Assembly (NCBI GenBank): GCA_001606155.1
Contig: LODT01000020.1
Location: 496,001 to 560,000, forward strand
DNA: 64,000 nt
From: Tieghemostelium lacteum
Lineage: Eukaryota > Evosea > Eumycetozoa > Dictyosteliales > Raperosteliaceae
Reading direction: 5' to 3'
Both the position numbers and the translations under genes were made by a program. The first letter of the stretch is position 1; each line of letters opens with the position of its first letter. Positions 10,332 to 19,866 of this stretch are shown in pieces. The notes beneath the pieces are model-generated. The model was not told the origin of the DNA and did not search any database. It saw only the letters and a program-made list of their open reading frames with translations.

Positions 10332-11882
10332 TTAGAGCACAGAGTAACCACGAGATTTGTGGATAAAATGTGTAATAGTATGGTAGCTGACTACAATGAG
10401 ACCTGCTAAGCCTACTACTGAGATGATTACAATAAAGGCAATGAGGCCTGATGACAATCCTTTTGATGTTTTAGTGGGTGGGAATGTAGTGGCAGGTTGA
10501 GAACAAGAGAAATCATCATTGGTAGAGGTGATTGTACAATTGGTACACTGTAAACTAGTGGTATCTATTTGAATTTGATTGTCACCTGTAAATGCTATTG
10601 TGGATTGAGAGCATGCAAGTAAATCAAAATTATTATTATTATCAACTACTAGATTATTAGATGTAACATTACTGTTAGTGACAGTTAATATCAAGCCACT
10701 ATTGGATGAAAATGATAGAGATGTGATATTTAGATCAGAAAAGTAAGTGTACAGTATTGATGAGGATAATTGGTTTCTAGCAAATGTAGAGTTTTGTATT
10801 GACAGTGTAGTTGAATATTGAGTTGTTATGACATAGGATCCTATAGAAGCACCATAGAATTGACAATTTTCTACTGTGGATCCATTTAAAGATTTCATAA
10901 TTGAAATGGATGGCATTTGGTTATTTTCACTAAATAGTGAATCTTGTACAGAAACTGCTGTTGCAACAGTATAAATAACTGCAGTGGTTGAACCATCTTT
11001 TTGGAAACCATTTTGAGTAAATGTACAGTTTTTGATAATTTGTGTTGATGAGGGTGAATCTGAGACCCCCAAAATCATTGCATTTCTACATTCACTGAAA
11101 TCACAAGAAATCAAACTATTCTGACTGTTTTCATTATAAATGATACTGGTAGTTGATGTGATTTGATTAAATGTGCATGAATTGAATATAGATGTTATTG
11201 AGTACCCATCAACAACTACAGAACCACCACCTTCAAGTTGTGTAAACTGACTTGAAAATACATTCAAGTATACCAACTGACCAACTGAATTTAGATTAAA
11301 AATCGAACCTCTACTACCAACAGTTGTACTTGACCCAAAATACATTCTATCAAATACACAATTATCAGAGTTTATCTGTACAGTACTGATATTAGAGTTC
11401 ACTGTAATGAATGATTGTTGATTAACGTTAGGTGAGGTCCAACTCATGTTCTGTACAACCACCCAATTCAAATTTATATGTGTTATATCGTTTTTAGTTG
11501 CAACTGTTGAATTAGGTTCTTGAACTACAAATACAGAGTCTACAGTCATTGAACCCATATCCAATACAGTGTTTCCCGATAAATGGCCATTCAATGAAAT
11601 TCTCTGATTGTATAATGAAACGACTTGGTTTTCAAATAGAAATGTACCAATATCAAAATTAAATGTCATATCAGATGTTATATTTTGATCAATGCAAGCT
11701 TGTAATGCACTGTTAAAACTCTGACATGGATTAGTTTGCATGTTACTTCCGCAATAGGTTATATTATCATTCACTGGATAATTTAGTGAAATATATACAA
11801 CACAAGTTGTATTTTGTGATAATGCACTACCTATAAAAGTTCCTAAAATTAATAATAATACTACAAATATTTGATGTTTCAT
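10332..11882 (-). CDS. Beta-helix cell-surface membrane protein, array member 4
   Basis: A 516-residue paralogue without a repeat stalk. The signal peptide (1-22) leads directly into the Cys motif (C..CGSN..NPC..AC), the beta-helix region and the CTNC motif. A membrane helix follows at about 479-503, preceded by GLSSGLIAFI, and the protein ends KSRGYSVL. YSVL is a YxxPhi signal ending exactly at the C terminus. The stop codon overlaps AATAAA (TAATAAA). Function is unknown beyond family inference. Confidence 0.8.
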   Translation of the reverse strand: MKHQIFVVLLLILGTFIGSALSQNTTCVVYISLNYPVNDNITYCGSNMQTNPCQSFNSALQACIDQNITSDMTFNFDIGTFLFENQVVSLYNQRISLNGHLSGNTVLDMGSMTVDSVFVVQEPNSTVATKNDITHINLNWVVVQNMSWTSPNVNQQSFITVNSNISTVQINSDNCVFDRMYFGSSTTVGSRGSIFNLNSVGQLVYLNVFSSQFTQLEGGGSVVVDGYSITSIFNSCTFNQITSTTSIIYNENSQNSLISCDFSECRNAMILGVSDSPSSTQIIKNCTFTQNGFQKDGSTTAVIYTVATAVSVQDSLFSENNQMPSISIMKSLNGSTVENCQFYGASIGSYVITTQYSTTLSIQNSTFARNQLSSSILYTYFSDLNITSLSFSSNSGLILTVTNSNVTSNNLVVDNNNNFDLLACSQSTIAFTGDNQIQIDTTSLQCTNCTITSTNDDFSCSQPATTFPPTKTSKGLSSGLIAFIVIISVVGLAGLIVVSYHTITHFIHKSRGYSVL

Positions 11883-12001
11883 TTTGATGGAAATCTTGAA
11901 ATTTTAAAAAAAAAATATCCCTCATTAATAATAATAAAAATATCTAAAGAAATATTATCTATATTACTTGGAATTTTAAAGATATAAGGTATAGATATTT
12001 A

Positions 12002-13630
12002 TTAATGCAATAAATGATAATCGTGTTTACCATGTCTATATTTTTTAACCATGAAAACAATGAAGAGAATTAAACCTAAAAATACAACACCACCAATACA
12101 GATAAATAGGATATCTAATGGTTCAAGTTTAGGTTTCCTCTTGTCAGATGATGAATTTGATTGATTTGAACATTGGAATTGTTGATCTGTTGAACTTAGT
12201 GTACAATCTTCTTGACAATTGACAGAGTGAGCATAGAGAGTGTTCTCTTGATCACTAATAGATACATTGATATTTAAACCTGTTAGTGACACTGTTGAAC
12301 TTAGACAATTTAATAAACCTGTAGATTTGTTATCGTCAGAGATTACATTGGAAATTTCAACTTGTGCACAATTGTTGGTGTATATTGAAACACCAGTATT
12401 TCCAGTAAATGTTCCATTAAAGATCTGAATTGAATCTGCATTGGTTACAGTTACAATACCATAATTATGTAGTTGGGCTGTAGCTATACTGTTTCCAATA
12501 AACTCACATTGGTTTATAAACAATTGTGATTGAACATCTGCTACTACAACTGGTCCACTACTATTCTCAAAAGTTACATTAGACAATGTATTTAAATTGG
12601 ATGCAAAATACTTAACCCATAATCCTGGTATACTGTTATTTGAAAATACAGAGTTTTTCAATAAAAGTGTAGATGCAAAGGATAAGATTATTGATTGGTT
12701 GCCTCCTGCAGCTCCATAGTTATCACTGAATTTTGAACCCTCAATAACAGGTACTTGTGTGGGTTCATCATCATTAGCAATCATAATTAAACCATTGAAA
12801 TGTACATTTGATTTTGATATTTCAAGTCCTTGGAAGTTTACACCACCGAATTGAGAATAGATCAATGAACTATTTGATGATGAATTTGTGATTATAACTG
12901 ATGTGAGATATAAATCAACCATATATTGTGCATTGAATACAGCACCCGACTCAGCACTGATTCCAGTAAAATTTGTGTTCAATACAGAGACACTTATAGT
13001 CTTTGGATCTTTACCTGCAACATGTTGATCATTTACAAACAAATTGAATACAACACCAGATTCACCATATGCATTGCTGAAAACAGAGTCCACAACACTG
13101 ATTAGAGTCTGACAGACACTAGAATTCACATATACAATACTACCGGCAGTGGTCTGTGTAATTCCATAATAATTCTGAAAATTCATTTGATTGATATTCA
13201 AACTTGTGACATCAGTAGTTTTGGAAGTCTGTGTATTCTCAATAATTGAAAATACAGTTGACTTTATATTTGACAAATCAAAAATAGTACCACCAGAGGG
13301 ATCACCAACCAAAGTCACAAATTGATTATAAAATGATAATGTTTGGTTTTTAGTTAATTCATAAGTACCATTATCAAATATAAAAAACATATTTCCTGTG
13401 ATACTTTGATTTATACAAGATTGAACACCAAGATCCAATGAAGGGCATGGATTTTTAATATTATCACTACCACAATTACTATAGGAGCTGTTTACTGCAT
13501 TATTAACTGATATATAGATTGTACATTTTTCATCTCCCAAATTTGGTATTACACTAGCAGCATTTGTTGATTTAATATTTATATTACAAATTACTACAAG
13601 TAATAATAACAATAGATATGATTTCGTCAT
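12002..13630 (-). CDS. Beta-helix cell-surface membrane protein, array member 5
   Basis: A 542-residue paralogue, the first of the array in transcription order and the most diverged. It has a signal peptide (1-24), the Cys motif (C..CGSD..NPC..SC), beta-helix repeats, a CQEDC motif, a membrane helix (about 505-527) and the tail KHDYHLLH. YHLL fits YxxPhi. It lacks the GLSxGL juxtamembrane stretch of the others. The stop overlaps the poly(A) signal (TAATAAATATC). Confidence 0.8.
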   Translation of the reverse strand: MTKSYLLLLLLVVICNINIKSTNAASVIPNLGDEKCTIYISVNNAVNSSYSNCGSDNIKNPCPSLDLGVQSCINQSITGNMFFIFDNGTYELTKNQTLSFYNQFVTLVGDPSGGTIFDLSNIKSTVFSIIENTQTSKTTDVTSLNINQMNFQNYYGITQTTAGSIVYVNSSVCQTLISVVDSVFSNAYGESGVVFNLFVNDQHVAGKDPKTISVSVLNTNFTGISAESGAVFNAQYMVDLYLTSVIITNSSSNSSLIYSQFGGVNFQGLEISKSNVHFNGLIMIANDDEPTQVPVIEGSKFSDNYGAAGGNQSIILSFASTLLLKNSVFSNNSIPGLWVKYFASNLNTLSNVTFENSSGPVVVADVQSQLFINQCEFIGNSIATAQLHNYGIVTVTNADSIQIFNGTFTGNTGVSIYTNNCAQVEISNVISDDNKSTGLLNCLSSTVSLTGLNINVSISDQENTLYAHSVNCQEDCTLSSTDQQFQCSNQSNSSSDKRKPKLEPLDILFICIGGVVFLGLILFIVFMVKKYRHGKHDYHLLH

Positions 13631-13784
13631 CTTCTAGATATTTATTAATAAAATAATAAAAAAATTTTTTTTGAATTATGATTAATAGAAGTTAATATTT
13701 TCCAAATACTTTTCCGGAATCGATTTTTTATAAACTTTTTAATCAAATTAAAAACTAAATATGCAATCTCTATTATAATTTAAA

Positions 13785-14420
13785 AGTACAACCGATTACA
13801 AAAATTTCATTTTTAGATATACAACAGTTATCTATAAAAATGATTCGATTATGATCAGATGTTCATTGTTAGCTCAAGATATTTTGGTATCACTTTGTAG
13901 AGATGTTTGTTTAAAACTCATTAGAACTAGTATTCAAATGACATTGGCTGAAAAGAAACAAACTGTAAAAGCTCGTACTCTATAATGTGCAGTAAGATTA
14001 GAATACCCAGGTGATTTAGCTAAATATTCTGTAGAACATGGTGAGAATAGTGTTAGATCAATGGGATCTAAATATAGACCAACTCCAGCTGGAGAGTCAC
14101 CACCAAAAACAGAGGAAGATGATAAAACACCATATTTTACTTCTGTTATTCCACCTAGTTATATAAAGAGACAAATTCGTGAAAAGATGGCATGTTCTTT
14201 GAGATTTGCCAAGGCATTCCATGTCTATTTAGCTGCTGTTATGGATTATCTTTTGGTTGAGGTATTGGAATTGGCAAGCAGCATAGTAAGAGTTCATAAG
14301 AGAATAACCATTAATCCTTATTTTATCAATATGGCTATAATAGCTGACAAAGAATTCCACTTTGTTCCATAACACTACTATTCCACAAGGTGGGGTGTTT
14401 CCTATTGGTTGAAAGCCATG
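13785..14420 (+). pseudogene. Decayed H2B-H2A histone doublet
   Basis: One continuous region first reads like an H2B histone fold (YKNFIF, SIM, then AVRLEYPGDLAKYS near 13988-14030, cf. AVRLLLPGELAKHA of H2B). After a linker of about 35 codons it reads like H2A (REKMACSLRFAKA, VYLAAVMDYLLVEVLELA and an AI..D.E segment near 14330-14350). The H2A tail motif PQGGVFP is recognisable just past the end of the longest open stretch. The copy has no obvious start and at least two breaks, so I call it a pseudogene. From memory, fused H2A/H2B variants exist in dictyostelids, and H2B-H2A doublets are known from marseilleviruses; which source applies is open. Confidence 0.7.
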
Positions 14421-14569
14421 GTTCATCTGATCAGTAACCCTATGTAACTATGGATACCTCAAACACCTCAAATCCAGATTAGTTTGAAGAAAATTTATCT
14501 TCTTTTGAAACTAATTAAAATCACACATTGTGATATGGGACCATTTAAGAAATATATCTAGATATTTAT

Positions 14570-17494
14570 TTAATTGTGATTGTTGATATTGTTGCCCAGA
14601 GTTGATGAATAGGAGTCATCGTGACCAATGGTATTCATTGTATTACAATCTAAAACCTCAGAGATCTTATTAGTCATCTCTATAATTTCTTTTAGGAGTG
14701 GAAGATGACTGTACTTTTGAATACGATAATAAACTGAACGTAGCATGTCTACCTCTTTCTCTAAAATATTAGATTTAAAATGAAATTCTTCGTTGGATTT
14801 CCAGACAAACAGTAATAGTTTAAGAGTATCTGTAATCAGATCTAAACTTGATCGGATATTTCTTAATTGACTATCATCAATCGATAGAGAATATCTATCA
14901 CGAATCAGTTGATCAGGTAGTTTAGTTGTATCATTTTCATTACTTAATTCCACAGAATCAATGAATCTACCATTATTAATACTACTATTAAGATTAGTAT
15001 TGGATAGTACCTGATAATTTTCAAAGAATCCATTTTGAAAGAGTTCTTTAAATTCTAAATAATATAAATGTATACCAGACTGAAATAGTAACTCTCTTAT
15101 ATAAATTAAAACTTGACTTGGACATTGTATTATTACCTTACTGAGAATACGAATTGATTGTTTTCTAATAGATCTAAGTTGATTGGTATTACCACTGCTG
15201 CCATACAATAATACAATAATCTTTACCAACAAACTCTTTTCAATTGGTGATGAATAGATGTTTGGAGCCAATTCCGGTGAGATTATAAGAAACTCAATTA
15301 ATTCTAAAAATTTACATTTTACATCTGTATTAGCACTCTGCCACAAATCTTGAATGTACTGTTGTTTAAAAAGTACTTCAAATTTCATTATTTGGTTTTT
15401 ACTATTATTATTACTACTATTACTATTTAACAGTATACTATTAGAAATGATTTTAAAAATTTCAAATACATTTTCAATCAAATGAAATGTACTGGAATTA
15501 ATTGGTATTGTTATTATATTTTCAATTAAATAATTAATTAATTCATGGGTACTACTATCATTATTACTATTATTATTTTGAATATTTACTAATTGAGTTG
15601 GGAAATCTTTTGGTATACTTGTGATATTATTATTATTATTGTTATTTTGTTGTACTTTGGTTTTTGGTTCTAAATAGTATATAGAAGATAGATTTTGAAT
15701 TGGATATATAGAAATTGATTGATTATTTGCAAGTTTTAAAATTTGTGGTTTTGAGGAATTGGTGGTTGTGTTTGTTGAAGTTGTTGAGTCTAATGAAAAG
15801 TAATCTCTGCACTCTTTAGAGGTGGCAAGTAGAACCAATATAACATCTATAGTTTTATCCATTATAAAGTTATTATTCAATTTCAAAAATGGGTAGAGTT
15901 TTTTGAATAATGTACTAATGGGTTGTTGCATAGAAGTAACAAATGATAAATGTTCATTTAATTCCTCTGAGAGTATGGTAGGAGGTTGATCTGATAAACT
16001 ACTACTAGATTTACTATCACTATCTATCAACATTAAATCTTTAACTTTTTCAGGATTAGAACTAGGTAAAGGTAGTTTTAAAGGTCCTTGTGATTGAGCT
16101 TGTTGTTGAACTCCTTGTTGATTTTGTTGTTGTTGTTGTTGCTGTTGCTGAATCTGTGATGATGATGAACCTAATGACAATGGCTGTTTAGATTTATCAT
16201 TAGTCAATGGTGAAACAGTACTCTTGTTAGACGAGTGCTGCGATGACAGTGATGTTGTACTACCTATCTGACTACTTCTTGGTAAAAGATAGGTAATCGA
16301 AGGTGGTTGACCCTGGTTAAACGACAATAACTTCAGTAGCGTATACTTCTGTTGATCCAAAGCCTGTTTTTGGTTTGACATTAGGTTTATAAACTCCTGA
16401 ACCTTTGGTTCTTTCTTATCTCTTGCTTGTTGTTGTTCTTCATTTGATTTTATCTTTTTCTTAATTTCCTCTTGCATTTGTAGTTCATCTAGTTTTCTCT
16501 TCTCACTCAGTTGTTTTAGTGATTGTCCCAATTTCATTTCTACATCTTCTTTGTCCTTCTGAGACTTTTCTAGTGTTTTTTGTAGTTTATTGTTTAGTTC
16601 CTGTACTTTATTTAACTTTATATTCTGATCTGTAATTTCCTTTAGAGATTTATCTTTACTCTGTAACTCTGATTTTAACTTTTCAATAATCTCTAGATAG
16701 TTCTTACTGCTGTTATCCTGAGGTTGTACTTGTGCAATTGGTTTATTTCCAACAATAGAGGTAGGTTGTGGAGGTTGTAAAGAATCTATACTAATATCCC
16801 CTAAATCACCATCTATATTTGAAAATACCAAATCATCATCATCTGGCATGGGTAATGACATATCTATATCACCATTTTGATTTACTATTACATTGGTATT
16901 ATTATTAACTTTTTGTGTTTGTAGTGTGGATATTGCACTAGTTTTAAATACTTGTGCAGCAGGTTTCTTTAATATGAGTTTAGGTGTAGGTTTATAATTT
17001 GTTTGTACATTTTGATTAATTATCGTTGTATTTATATTACTATTACTGATATCTTGAGGTGGTGGTGGAGGTAATGCTTGTTGAGGTTGTTGTTGAGCTG
17101 AAGTTGCATTAGATAATGGTTGTGATACTAATGGTGGTGTTGTTACTACATTATGTGAAGGTGTACTAATAAATATACCTGTTGAACCACTTATAGATGT
17201 ATTATTAGTCTTAAAAGTAAGTCCAGATGATTTAGTAGAGAGTTTCAATTGACCACCTATTGGTTTCGGAAATGAGTTGATAGGTGATGGTTTAGCTGTT
17301 ATTTTTGATTGTAAAGGTGTTGGTGGTTGTTTCTTTGCAGAAGTAGATGATAAATCATTATTTGCTGTAGTTGTATTAGTAATTGTAGTTGGGTTTGTTT
17401 GTGCTTGTGGTAAAGGTAATTGTTGAGGTAGTTGTTTCCTAGTAAATGACTGCTGTTGTTGTGGAAAGTTTGATCTATTTACAATTAAATTCAT
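14570..17494 (-). CDS. Coiled-coil protein, candidate ATRIP-like checkpoint factor
   Basis: A 974-residue intronless protein. The first 200 residues are low-complexity Gln/Pro/Thr/Asn. Residues about 214-238 form an acidic-hydrophobic patch (PDDDDLVFSNIDGDLGDIS). A strong coiled coil with Lys/Glu heptads spans about 265-365, followed by polyglutamine. The C-terminal half is helical and HEAT-like. ATRIP, the partner that brings ATR kinase to RPA-coated single-stranded DNA, has the same order: acidic recruitment motif, coiled coil, HEAT-like C terminus. That match is architectural only. The alternative is an unrelated dictyostelid coiled-coil protein. The stop overlaps the poly(A) signal. Confidence 0.4.
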   Translation of the reverse strand: MNLIVNRSNFPQQQQSFTRKQLPQQLPLPQAQTNPTTITNTTTANNDLSSTSAKKQPPTPLQSKITAKPSPINSFPKPIGGQLKLSTKSSGLTFKTNNTSISGSTGIFISTPSHNVVTTPPLVSQPLSNATSAQQQPQQALPPPPPQDISNSNINTTIINQNVQTNYKPTPKLILKKPAAQVFKTSAISTLQTQKVNNNTNVIVNQNGDIDMSLPMPDDDDLVFSNIDGDLGDISIDSLQPPQPTSIVGNKPIAQVQPQDNSSKNYLEIIEKLKSELQSKDKSLKEITDQNIKLNKVQELNNKLQKTLEKSQKDKEDVEMKLGQSLKQLSEKRKLDELQMQEEIKKKIKSNEEQQQARDKKEPKVQEFINLMSNQKQALDQQKYTLLKLLSFNQGQPPSITYLLPRSSQIGSTTSLSSQHSSNKSTVSPLTNDKSKQPLSLGSSSSQIQQQQQQQQQNQQGVQQQAQSQGPLKLPLPSSNPEKVKDLMLIDSDSKSSSSLSDQPPTILSEELNEHLSFVTSMQQPISTLFKKLYPFLKLNNNFIMDKTIDVILVLLATSKECRDYFSLDSTTSTNTTTNSSKPQILKLANNQSISIYPIQNLSSIYYLEPKTKVQQNNNNNNNITSIPKDFPTQLVNIQNNNSNNDSSTHELINYLIENIITIPINSSTFHLIENVFEIFKIISNSILLNSNSSNNNSKNQIMKFEVLFKQQYIQDLWQSANTDVKCKFLELIEFLIISPELAPNIYSSPIEKSLLVKIIVLLYGSSGNTNQLRSIRKQSIRILSKVIIQCPSQVLIYIRELLFQSGIHLYYLEFKELFQNGFFENYQVLSNTNLNSSINNGRFIDSVELSNENDTTKLPDQLIRDRYSLSIDDSQLRNIRSSLDLITDTLKLLLFVWKSNEEFHFKSNILEKEVDMLRSVYYRIQKYSHLPLLKEIIEMTNKISEVLDCNTMNTIGHDDSYSSTLGNNINNHN

Positions 17495-17651
17495 ATGAAT
17501 GATTAATATATAAAGATATAAAGCTATCTAAATGTGTTAAATAATATGATTTTTACTTATTCATTCCAATCCGCCAAATCACTCAAAAACTTTTAGAAAA
17601 AATTCAAATTTTCTTGGAATTCAAAAAGTATTTCTCATTTATTTGGATATT

Positions 17652-19577
17652 TTAAGATAGACCAATAATTTGACCGGTATTTACATCAATTTCATGTTCA
17701 TAAAAGACAGGTCTAGTTGGTAGACCTGGAATAGTTTGAATCTTACCGACTAAAGCAACAATGAAACCAGCACCACAACTAGCTTTAACTTCTCTAATTG
17801 GAAGTATAAATCCAGTAGGAACACCCTTTTTCTCTGGATCATGACTGAATGATAAATGTGTTTTTGCCATACATACAGGTAACTTATCAAATCCTTGTTT
17901 GGTATACAACTGAATCTTTTCTTCAGCCTCTGGAGTATATTCAACACCATCAGCACCATAAATCTCACGAGCTATAGTTTCAATCTTTTCCTTAATTGTC
18001 TTTTCCAATGGATAGAGGAACTTAAAGTTATCAGCAGAGTTCTCAGCACATGCTTTCTCAACTGCTTTTGCTAATTCTACAGCACCCTTTCCACCTTCAG
18101 CCCAATGATTGCACATAATGGCACTATTAGCACCTGCAGCCAAAGCTTCATTTACCAATAGACAGACTTCACTGTCTGTATCAGTTGAGAAACGGTTGAC
18201 TGCAACGACTACAGAAACACCAAATTTCTTTAGATTTCTAATATGTTGAGCTAAATTTTCAACACCTTTTTTTAAGAGATCTAAATTCTCATTGGTATAG
18301 GCCTTGTCCAATGGAGTTCCTGCGACTACTTTAGGACCACCACCATGCATTTTCAGTGCTCTTATAGTTGCAACAATAACTGAACAATTTGGTTTCAAAC
18401 CTGAATAACGACATTTGATATCAGCCATCTTTTCAAACCCGATATCAGCACCAAACCCAGCTTCGGTTACTACATAACCTTCTTTTCCAACGAGTTTGAG
18501 TGCAATTTGATCAGCGAGAATGGAACTGTTTCCATGAGCTATATTTGCAAATGGACCTGCGTGTACTAACACTGGGGTACCTTCTAGAGTTTGCATAAGA
18601 GTTGGCATGATGGCGTCTCTCATGAGGATTGTGAGTGAACCTCCAACACCCAAGTCATCAGCAGTGATTGGTTCACCACTCTTTGATGGACCAATAACCA
18701 TATCACCTAATCTCTTTCTCATGTCACCTAAAGAAGTAGCAAGAGCTAAAACAGCCATAATCTCAGAAGCCACACTGATATCAAAATTTGTCTTTCTTTG
18801 GAACTTTTCCTCTTCTTTACCTTGTCCAATGGTAATTCCTCTGAGGAATCTGTCATTGACATCCAATACACGATTCCAAGTAATGAGATTTGGATCGATA
18901 TCTAGTCTTACAAATCTTGAGATTTCTTGGTCAGTCAATTCAGATGGGTTTCGTTTGGTTATGCCTAATTTCTCTAATCTCTTAATCATAACTGGTGAGA
19001 AGGATTTACTTCCGTCTTTAGCCTCTGGACATAATCTCTTCCATAATTGTTGATCAGTTTGAGTAGATTCATGTAGAATTCTAGTATCAATAGCAGCAGC
19101 TAATAGATTATTTGCAGCTGTAATTGCGTGAATATCTCCTGTTAAATGTAGATTAAATTCCTCCATTGGTATAACTTGTGAGTAGCCACCACCAGCAGCA
19201 CCACCTTTGATACCAAATGTTGGTCCTTGAGATGGTTGTCTGATACAACTGAAAACCTTCTTGTTCAGGTGTGCACCTAATGCCTGACAAAGACCTATAG
19301 TAGTTGTGGATTTACCCTCACCAAGTGGTGTAGGTGTAATACCAGTGACAACAACATAATTACCATTCACTTGATTCTTTAGTCTATCCAAAATAGATAA
19401 ATTTACTTTAGCTTTGTATTTTCCGTAAAAATCAATTTCATCCTCTAAGATACCACAGTGTTCGGCAATCTTTGAAATCAAAAGTGGTTTTACAGAAGTT
19501 GCAATTTCAATATCTGAAGGTACTGGTACCTTTAAATCCAATTTTGGATAAGTGAAGTTCTCACTTTTATTCATCAT
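17652..19577 (-). CDS. Formate-tetrahydrofolate ligase (10-formyl-THF synthetase), monofunctional
   Basis: A 641-residue enzyme that makes 10-formyl-THF from formate, THF and ATP, feeding purine synthesis and one-carbon metabolism. The ATP-binding loop [12 protein letters not shown] lies at about 81-92. Other family blocks are [32 protein letters not shown] and [10 protein letters not shown]. Animal and yeast enzymes are usually fused to a dehydrogenase/cyclohydrolase domain. Here the gene begins with about 30 residues before the synthetase fold and has no such domain, so it is a stand-alone ligase of the length seen for the eukaryotic synthetase domain. Two ATGs lie in tandem at the start (MMNKS); I keep the first. 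Confidence 0.95.
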   Translation of the reverse strand: MMNKSENFTYPKLDLKVPVPSDIEIATSVKPLLISKIAEHCGILEDEIDFYGKYKAKVNLSILDRLKNQVNGNYVVVTGITPTPLGEGKSTTTIGLCQALGAHLNKKVFSCIRQPSQGPTFGIKGGAAGGGYSQVIPMEEFNLHLTGDIHAITAANNLLAAAIDTRILHESTQTDQQLWKRLCPEAKDGSKSFSPVMIKRLEKLGITKRNPSELTDQEISRFVRLDIDPNLITWNRVLDVNDRFLRGITIGQGKEEEKFQRKTNFDISVASEIMAVLALATSLGDMRKRLGDMVIGPSKSGEPITADDLGVGGSLTILMRDAIMPTLMQTLEGTPVLVHAGPFANIAHGNSSILADQIALKLVGKEGYVVTEAGFGADIGFEKMADIKCRYSGLKPNCSVIVATIRALKMHGGGPKVVAGTPLDKAYTNENLDLLKKGVENLAQHIRNLKKFGVSVVVAVNRFSTDTDSEVCLLVNEALAAGANSAIMCNHWAEGGKGAVELAKAVEKACAENSADNFKFLYPLEKTIKEKIETIAREIYGADGVEYTPEAEEKIQLYTKQGFDKLPVCMAKTHLSFSHDPEKKGVPTGFILPIREVKASCGAGFIVALVGKIQTIPGLPTRPVFYEHEIDVNTGQIIGLS

Positions 19578-19866
19578 TTACCTAAGTTTTGCAAACTAAA
19601 ATATCAAAAAAAAAAAAAAAAATAAAATTCACTTCAACACTCACCCAAACCCACACTTAATTTACCTTTTTCTCGATATACAAACCTTTTTTATTATGTA
19701 ATGGGTATCTAAATGTAAAAATGGATAAAAAATTCTGTTGGCAGAAATTATTTTATTCATACTTTTTCATGTAAAAGATTGAGCTTTGTACAAGAAACTT
19801 TTCAGATTATGTACTAGTTTTATATTTTGAATTTTTTTAAAATAAAATCTGAATAGTAAACCGATC

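Noticed and set aside
18607-19053. 148-codon + strand frame within the formate ligase gene
   Set aside because: Antisense shadow of a strongly conserved enzyme.
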